A DNA stretch of 7,478 nt. Source: an uncultured Desulfurellaceae bacterium. GTDB lineage: Bacteria > Campylobacterota_A > Desulfurellia > Desulfurellales > Hippeaceae. The notes below the pieces were generated by a model. That model was given only the letters and a program-made list of their open reading frames with translations, did not search any database and had not been told where the DNA came from. The translations under genes and the position numbers were made by a program. Below are positions 5,585 through 7,478 of this stretch, piece by piece; within the stretch, counting starts at the first letter, position 1; every line of letters starts with the position of its first letter. The stretch covers positions 1-7,478 of the forward strand of contig CAJXLZ010000047.1 in assembly GCA_913056505.1 (NCBI GenBank), read 5' to 3'.

Positions 5585-7276
5585 TTAGACTAAAAGCATA
5601 TTATTCAAAGGCGCACCGGCGGGCACCATGGGATATACATTTTCTTCTCTATCTATTACAGCATCCAAAATAAATGCTCCTTTATAATTTTTCATCTCAA
5701 TCAATGCTTCTTCCACTTCTGAACTTTTTCTTATCCTTGCAGCTTTAATACCATATGCTTCTGCTAATTTTACAAAATCCGGTTGCACGCTAATATCTGT
5801 TGCAGCATATCGTCTTCCATAAAACAGCTGTTGCCACTGTCTAACCATCCCAAGATAGCCGTTGTTTAATATTATAACCTTTACAGGCTTATTATATGCA
5901 ACAAGCACGGCAAGCTCCTGTTCATTCATCTGAAAACTGCCATCGCCTGCTATAACATACACATCCTTATCCGGGTAAGCAAATTGAGCACCTATACCTG
6001 CAGGAAATCCAAACCCCATAGTTCCCAATCCGCCTGATGTTAGCAATCTTCTCGGCTTTTTAAATGTATAAAATTGTGCAACCCACATCTGATGCTGCCC
6101 TACTTCAGTTGAAATAATAATGTCCTCATCTTTATTAATACTGCTTAATGTTTCTATGACATATTGAGGTTTTATCTTATCACTATCCCCGTATGCAAGC
6201 CTATGCTCCTCTTTCCATTTGTCAATCATATCAAGCCATGGTTTTCTTACCTCTTTCCAATCTACTGAAGAATATTCATCAAACATAGGTATCATATCAT
6301 TCAAAACCAATTTGGCATCGCCCACTATAGGATAATCTATTTTAACATTTTTACTGATACTTGTAGGATCTATATCTATATGAACAAATTTTGCATTCGG
6401 TGCAAATTCAGATAATTTCCCCGTTATTCTATCATCAAATCGTGCGCCTATAGATATTAACAGATCACAATATTGAATAGCCATATTTGCCCTGAATGTA
6501 CCGTGCATGCCAGCCATACCGAGACTTAAAGGATCATCTTCTGGAAATGCCCCTATACCCATTAATGTTGTAAATACGGGAATCTGCAGCTTGCGCGCGA
6601 TATGCTGAACTTCTTCGCTAGCGTTTGATGTTATAACACCTCCACCGATATACAACAGCGGCTTTTTAGCAGACGCTATAACTTTAGACACATGTTTTAT
6701 CTGTCTGAAATTACCATGGTATGTCGGATTATATCCTCTTAAATGTATGGTATCGGGATATAAAAACTCTGTCTTCTGCACCTGTATATCCTTGGGAAAA
6801 TCTATTAGAACCGGACCCGGTCTGCCGGTTGTTGCTATATAAAATGCTTTCTTTATTGTATAAGCCAAATCTTTGACATCTTTAACAAGAAAATTATCCT
6901 TGGTGCAAGAACGTGTCATTCCGACTATATCCGCCTCCTGAAACGCATCATTACCTATTAAATGAGTAGGCACCTGACCCGTGAATACAACAAGAGGTAT
7001 AGAGTCTGAATAAGCTGTCGCTATAGCAGTAATGGTATTTGTCGCACCTGGACCACTTGTAGCAAGAGCAACACCCGGTTTACCCGTACTTCTTGCATAA
7101 CCGTCTGCCATATGTACTGCACCTTGTTCATGTCTTGTCAAAATAAATTTTAAATCATCCTGTTTATATAAAGCATCATGCAAATCTATGATTGTTCCAC
7201 CGGGTATACCAAAAATATACTTTACACCTTCTAATTTAAGGCTCTCAATAAAAATTTCTGAACCTGTAAGTTTCAT
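5585..7276 (-). CDS. ilvB: Acetolactate synthase large (catalytic) subunit
   Basis: A ThDP- and FAD-dependent enzyme that condenses two pyruvates to 2-acetolactate, or pyruvate and 2-ketobutyrate to 2-aceto-2-hydroxybutyrate, the first shared step of branched-chain amino acid synthesis. It is full length at 563 residues. The N-terminal ThDP-binding domain contains the catalytic E50 within RHEQGAVHMADGYARS (48-63). The central FAD domain has IGARFDDR (276-283). The C-terminal domain has the ThDP/Mg motif GDGSFQMN (444-451), with NNG at 471-473, and the C-terminus ends in YPMVPAGAPLNNM. These features favour an anabolic AHAS over a catabolic AlsS, which lacks FAD and a small-subunit partner; ilvN follows at once. 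ATG 7276-7274 has a perfect GGAGG (7285-7281) four bases upstream. It is the first gene after the predicted promoter. Confidence 0.97.
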   Translation of the reverse strand: MKLTGSEIFIESLKLEGVKYIFGIPGGTIIDLHDALYKQDDLKFILTRHEQGAVHMADGYARSTGKPGVALATSGPGATNTITAIATAYSDSIPLVVFTGQVPTHLIGNDAFQEADIVGMTRSCTKDNFLVKDVKDLAYTIKKAFYIATTGRPGPVLIDFPKDIQVQKTEFLYPDTIHLRGYNPTYHGNFRQIKHVSKVIASAKKPLLYIGGGVITSNASEEVQHIARKLQIPVFTTLMGIGAFPEDDPLSLGMAGMHGTFRANMAIQYCDLLISIGARFDDRITGKLSEFAPNAKFVHIDIDPTSISKNVKIDYPIVGDAKLVLNDMIPMFDEYSSVDWKEVRKPWLDMIDKWKEEHRLAYGDSDKIKPQYVIETLSSINKDEDIIISTEVGQHQMWVAQFYTFKKPRRLLTSGGLGTMGFGFPAGIGAQFAYPDKDVYVIAGDGSFQMNEQELAVLVAYNKPVKVIILNNGYLGMVRQWQQLFYGRRYAATDISVQPDFVKLAEAYGIKAARIRKSSEVEEALIEMKNYKGAFILDAVIDREENVYPMVPAGAPLNNMLLV

Positions 7277-7341
7277 TATACCTCCAGTTATATAACATTA
7301 TAAAATATACTTAAAAAGTTTCCCCCAAAGAATTGCAAAAC

Positions 7342-7369
7342 ATTATATAAAAAAAATAAGATATTTCAA
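7342..7369 (-). promoter_or_regulatory. Predicted sigma-A promoter of the ilvB operon
   Basis: Reading the minus strand, a -35 box TTGAAA (7369-7364) is separated by 16 bases from a perfect -10 box TATAAT (7347-7342). Transcription would begin near 7335, leaving a leader of about 58 bases before the ilvB ATG. That leader is AT-rich, ends in GGAGG, and contains a 10-base palindrome GTTATATAAC (7296-7287) just upstream of it. The leader is too short for a T-box, and I see no T-box signature. In such AT-rich DNA a chance -10 match is possible, but the position and -35 box support this site. Confidence 0.6.
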
Positions 7370-7394
7370 GTGTAAAATAAAAAACAGAACCAGA

Positions 7395-7419
7395 TAGGTA
7401 TGGACATACTGCCCACCTA
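7395..7419. promoter_or_regulatory. Nested inverted repeats upstream of the ilvB promoter, possible operator
   Basis: On the plus strand GTATG-GA-CATAC (7398-7409) is a 5+2+5 inverted repeat. It lies within a wider pair, TAGGT (7395-7399) and ACCTA (7415-7419). The element ends about 26 bases upstream of the -35 box, where an activator could bind. The two pairings share bases, so they are more likely a protein site than a stable RNA hairpin. No known operator was recognised and short repeats arise by chance, hence low confidence. The rest of 7370-7478 shows no supported gene. Confidence 0.25.
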
Positions 7420-7478
7420 GAAGAATTAAGTATTACAGAAAAAGAACATACATTTAAAATAATAGGAAATGATAAAGC

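Noticed and set aside
5166..5588. 140-codon plus-strand open frame
   Set aside because: It is antisense to ilvN, a clear conserved gene, and its translation shows no recognisable motif.
7374..7419. Rho-independent terminator on the minus strand (inverted repeat followed by a T run)
   Set aside because: The possible stems are only 4-5 base pairs, compete for the same bases, and lie about 12 bases from the T run, so a functional terminator is unlikely.
7405..7420. T-box-like AGGTGG on the minus strand
   Set aside because: It diverges from the conserved T-box core (GGTGGNACCGCG) after the first bases, and it lies upstream of the predicted promoter, so it would not be in the leader.

Overview
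The window looks like part of the chromosome of an AT-rich, low-GC Gram-positive bacterium. Clostridia, possibly a Thermoanaerobacterales-like thermophile, is my best guess from base composition, strong AGGAGG-type ribosome sites, lysine- and isoleucine-rich proteins and a class of branched-chain amino acid operon common there. No rRNA, tRNA or marker gene allows a firmer placement.

Every gene lies on the minus strand, so the biological order runs from right to left. At the right edge, 7277-7478 is a non-coding stretch with a good sigma-A-type promoter (-35 TTGAAA, -10 TATAAT). It is followed by one tightly packed gene series: ilvB, ilvN, ilvC, psd, pssA, leuA, an unnamed 55-residue cysteine-rich gene, a dacZ-like diadenylate cyclase gene, and the first 25 codons of folD running off the left edge. 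Gaps are at most 18 bases and several genes overlap, which suggests one transcript. No terminator or internal gap was found.

IlvB with IlvN (acetolactate synthase) and IlvC (ketol-acid reductoisomerase) carry out the first two shared steps of valine, leucine and isoleucine synthesis. LeuA draws 2-ketoisovalerate into the leucine branch. IlvD and LeuBCD are not in the window. Between ilvC and leuA sit psd and pssA, a compact pathway from CDP-diacylglycerol and serine to phosphatidylethanolamine.

The left third is the least ordinary part. A small Cys4 protein, previously unnamed as far as I can tell, is coupled to and overlaps a cyclase of the DacZ/CdaZ type. That enzyme has a pyruvate-kinase-C-like N-terminal domain and a diadenylate cyclase C-terminal domain, an architecture best known from archaea, and it shows altered signature motifs (DGC for DGA, RHI for RHR). 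Linking c-di-AMP synthesis, phospholipid synthesis, branched-chain amino acids and one-carbon metabolism in one transcription unit is the most interesting aspect of the window.
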